In this document: positions 63,235 through 64,000 of the stretch, in pieces | How positions within the stretch are numbered: position 1 is the first letter of the stretch | Layout: each line of letters starts with the position of its first letter | Assembly: GCF_025666195.1 (NCBI RefSeq) | Contig: NZ_CP102592.1 | Coordinates: 1,426,001 to 1,490,000, forward strand | DNA length: 64,000 bases | Reading direction: 5' to 3' | From: Xanthomonas sp. CFBP 8443 | GTDB lineage: Bacteria; Pseudomonadota; Gammaproteobacteria; Xanthomonadales; Xanthomonadaceae | Notes under the pieces: generated by a model | The model's input: the letters and a program-made list of their open reading frames with translations, nothing else | What the model was told of the DNA's origin: nothing | The model's database searches: none | Translations under genes and position numbers: made by a program

Positions 63235-63536
63235 TATTGGGCGTCCCTTCTCCCCTTGGGGACCATGGCCCCCTTTTCGGGGGAAGGTGCCCCGCAGGGG
63301 CGGATGAGGGTGCGGCGCAGCCTCGCGCACCCTAACTCAGCGAGTCGCTTTCGCGCCGTACCCTCACCCCAACCCCTCTCCCAGTGGGAGAGGGGCTAGG
63401 CTGTTCCCTTCTCCCTGCGGGAGAAGGTGCCCCGCAGGGGCGGATGAGGGTACGGGCGCAGCCTCGTGCACCCAAACTCAGCGAGTCGCCTTCGCGTCGC
63501 ACCCTCACCCCAACCCCTCTCCCGATGGGAGAGGGG
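63235..63536. repeat. Cluster of CTCTCCC-type repeats in two tandem units
   Basis: Two units with a 140-bp period each contain GAAGGTGCCCCGCAGGGGCG, GATGAGGGT and ACTCAGCGAGTCGC. They are closed by CCCCTCTCCC-N3-GGGAGAGGGG at 63373-63395 and 63514-63536. It is the same element family as at 8613 and 45253. It fills the whole gap to the DUF1993 gene. Confidence 0.85.
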
Positions 63537-63538
63537 CT

Positions 63539-64000
63539 TCAAGCGGCTTCGGTTTCTACCGTGTCGAACCGCCCGAGATAATCGAGCTTGCCCACCGCCA
63601 CGCCTTGCTGGCGCAGGATCGCGTGGGCGGTGGCGACGTGGAAGAAGAAATTCGGCAGGGCGAAGGTCAGCAGGTAGTCGCTGCCGTTGAAGTCGGCTTT
63701 CAATTTGCCGGCGCTCAGCGACACCGCGCGGTCCTGGGCGCCGTCGAGGGCAGCCGCATCCACGCTGTGCAGGAAGCGCTGCGTGGCGGCGATACGCTCG
63801 CCCAACTGCGCCAGGGTAGTTTCCTCGTCCGCCATCTTCGGCGGCACGATGTCGCTGAGGCGGCCGATGGTGTTCTTCGCGGTATCCGACGCGCGCTGGA
63901 TTTGCGCGGCGAAGCCGAACATGTCCGGCGCCAGGCGCGCGTCGACCAGCGCCTGCGGATCCTGGCCGTTCTCCTGCGCGTGGCGTTCGGCCAGCGCGAC
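63539..64000 (-). CDS. DUF1993 protein (N-terminus cut by window edge)
   Basis: About 153 residues are visible and the frame runs off the right edge. ARLAPDMFGFAAQIQRASDT then AKNTIGRLSDIVPPKM is the DUF1993 signature, a DinB-like four-helix domain. LPNFFFHVATAHAILRQQGV near the end includes the conserved His. DUF1993 proteins are uncharacterised and commonly annotated only by family. The stop at 63539 lies next to a repeat. Confidence 0.88.
   Translation of the reverse strand, partial: VALAERHAQENGQDPQALVDARLAPDMFGFAAQIQRASDTAKNTIGRLSDIVPPKMADEETTLAQLGERIAATQRFLHSVDAAALDGAQDRAVSLSAGKLKADFNGSDYLLTFALPNFFFHVATAHAILRQQGVAVGKLDYLGRFDTVETEAA

Overview
The window is high-GC gammaproteobacterial DNA, almost certainly from the Xanthomonadaceae and most likely a Xanthomonas. 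The signs are a lexA2-imuA-imuB-dnaE2 mutagenesis cassette with the LexA2-type operator, effectors with the C-terminal domain of the Xanthomonas bacteria-killing type IV secretion system, an XAC0095-like small protein, the gammaproteobacterial hflK-hflC-yjeT-purA order, and many palindromic intergenic repeats with the core TGTAGGAGCGGCTTCAGCC. No rRNA, tRNA or CRISPR array was seen.

Layout. 1-3.6 kb: SOS mutagenesis operon on the minus strand (lexA2, imuA, imuB, dnaE2; dnaE2 runs off the left edge). 3.7-4.5 kb: HigB/HigA-type toxin-antitoxin pair. 4.5-14.2 kb: propionate (2-methylcitrate) catabolism. A DNA-binding/citrate-synthase fusion is divergent from prpB - DUF1003 - prpC - acnD - prpF, and a ParD-like remnant, an SRPBCC protein and a 2H phosphoesterase lie between acnD and prpF. 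14.25-15.4 kb: an IS110-family element inserted in one of the palindromic repeats. Its non-coding end folds into two loops whose guide segments match the target and the element ends, so it reads as a bridge RNA. 15.7-19.3 kb: TonB-dependent receptor and exported nucleoside hydrolase. 19.4-19.8 kb: repeat array. 20-30.6 kb: alpha-2-macroglobulin lipoprotein and PbpC, a known partnership, here separated by an MFS/HAD/DeoR operon. 30.7-31.2 kb: second repeat array. 31.3-34.1 kb: ferritin-like protein and peroxiredoxin, then Hsp20 and a CbpA-type DnaJ. 34.3-40 kb: PilH-like regulator, AcuI-type reductase, hflKC, yjeT, purA. 40.2-40.8 kb: second toxin-antitoxin pair. 41.4-45.2 kb: TPR-GGDEF cyclase and a DUF1444-like protein.

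45.5-55 kb is accessory in character. It has two lipoprotein-effector pairs arranged as expected for type IV immunity/effector loci, one effector frameshifted inside its secretion domain. Between them lie a nuclease-helicase (DUF2075) gene broken by one in-frame stop, small Xanthomonas-type proteins, a membrane protein and an acetyltransferase. 55.1-57 kb: LytS/LytTR two-component pair. 57.7-61.8 kb: GH15 glycosidase translationally coupled to an SDR, plus a second SDR. 61.9-64 kb: AlkB-like oxygenase, an HD hydrolase, a repeat cluster and a DUF1993 gene cut by the right edge.

The strongest observation is the IS110 element. Both its target-binding and donor-binding guides can be read from the sequence, and the target guide points at the chromosomal repeat family, of which nine other copies in this window contain the full 11-nt guide-matched site.
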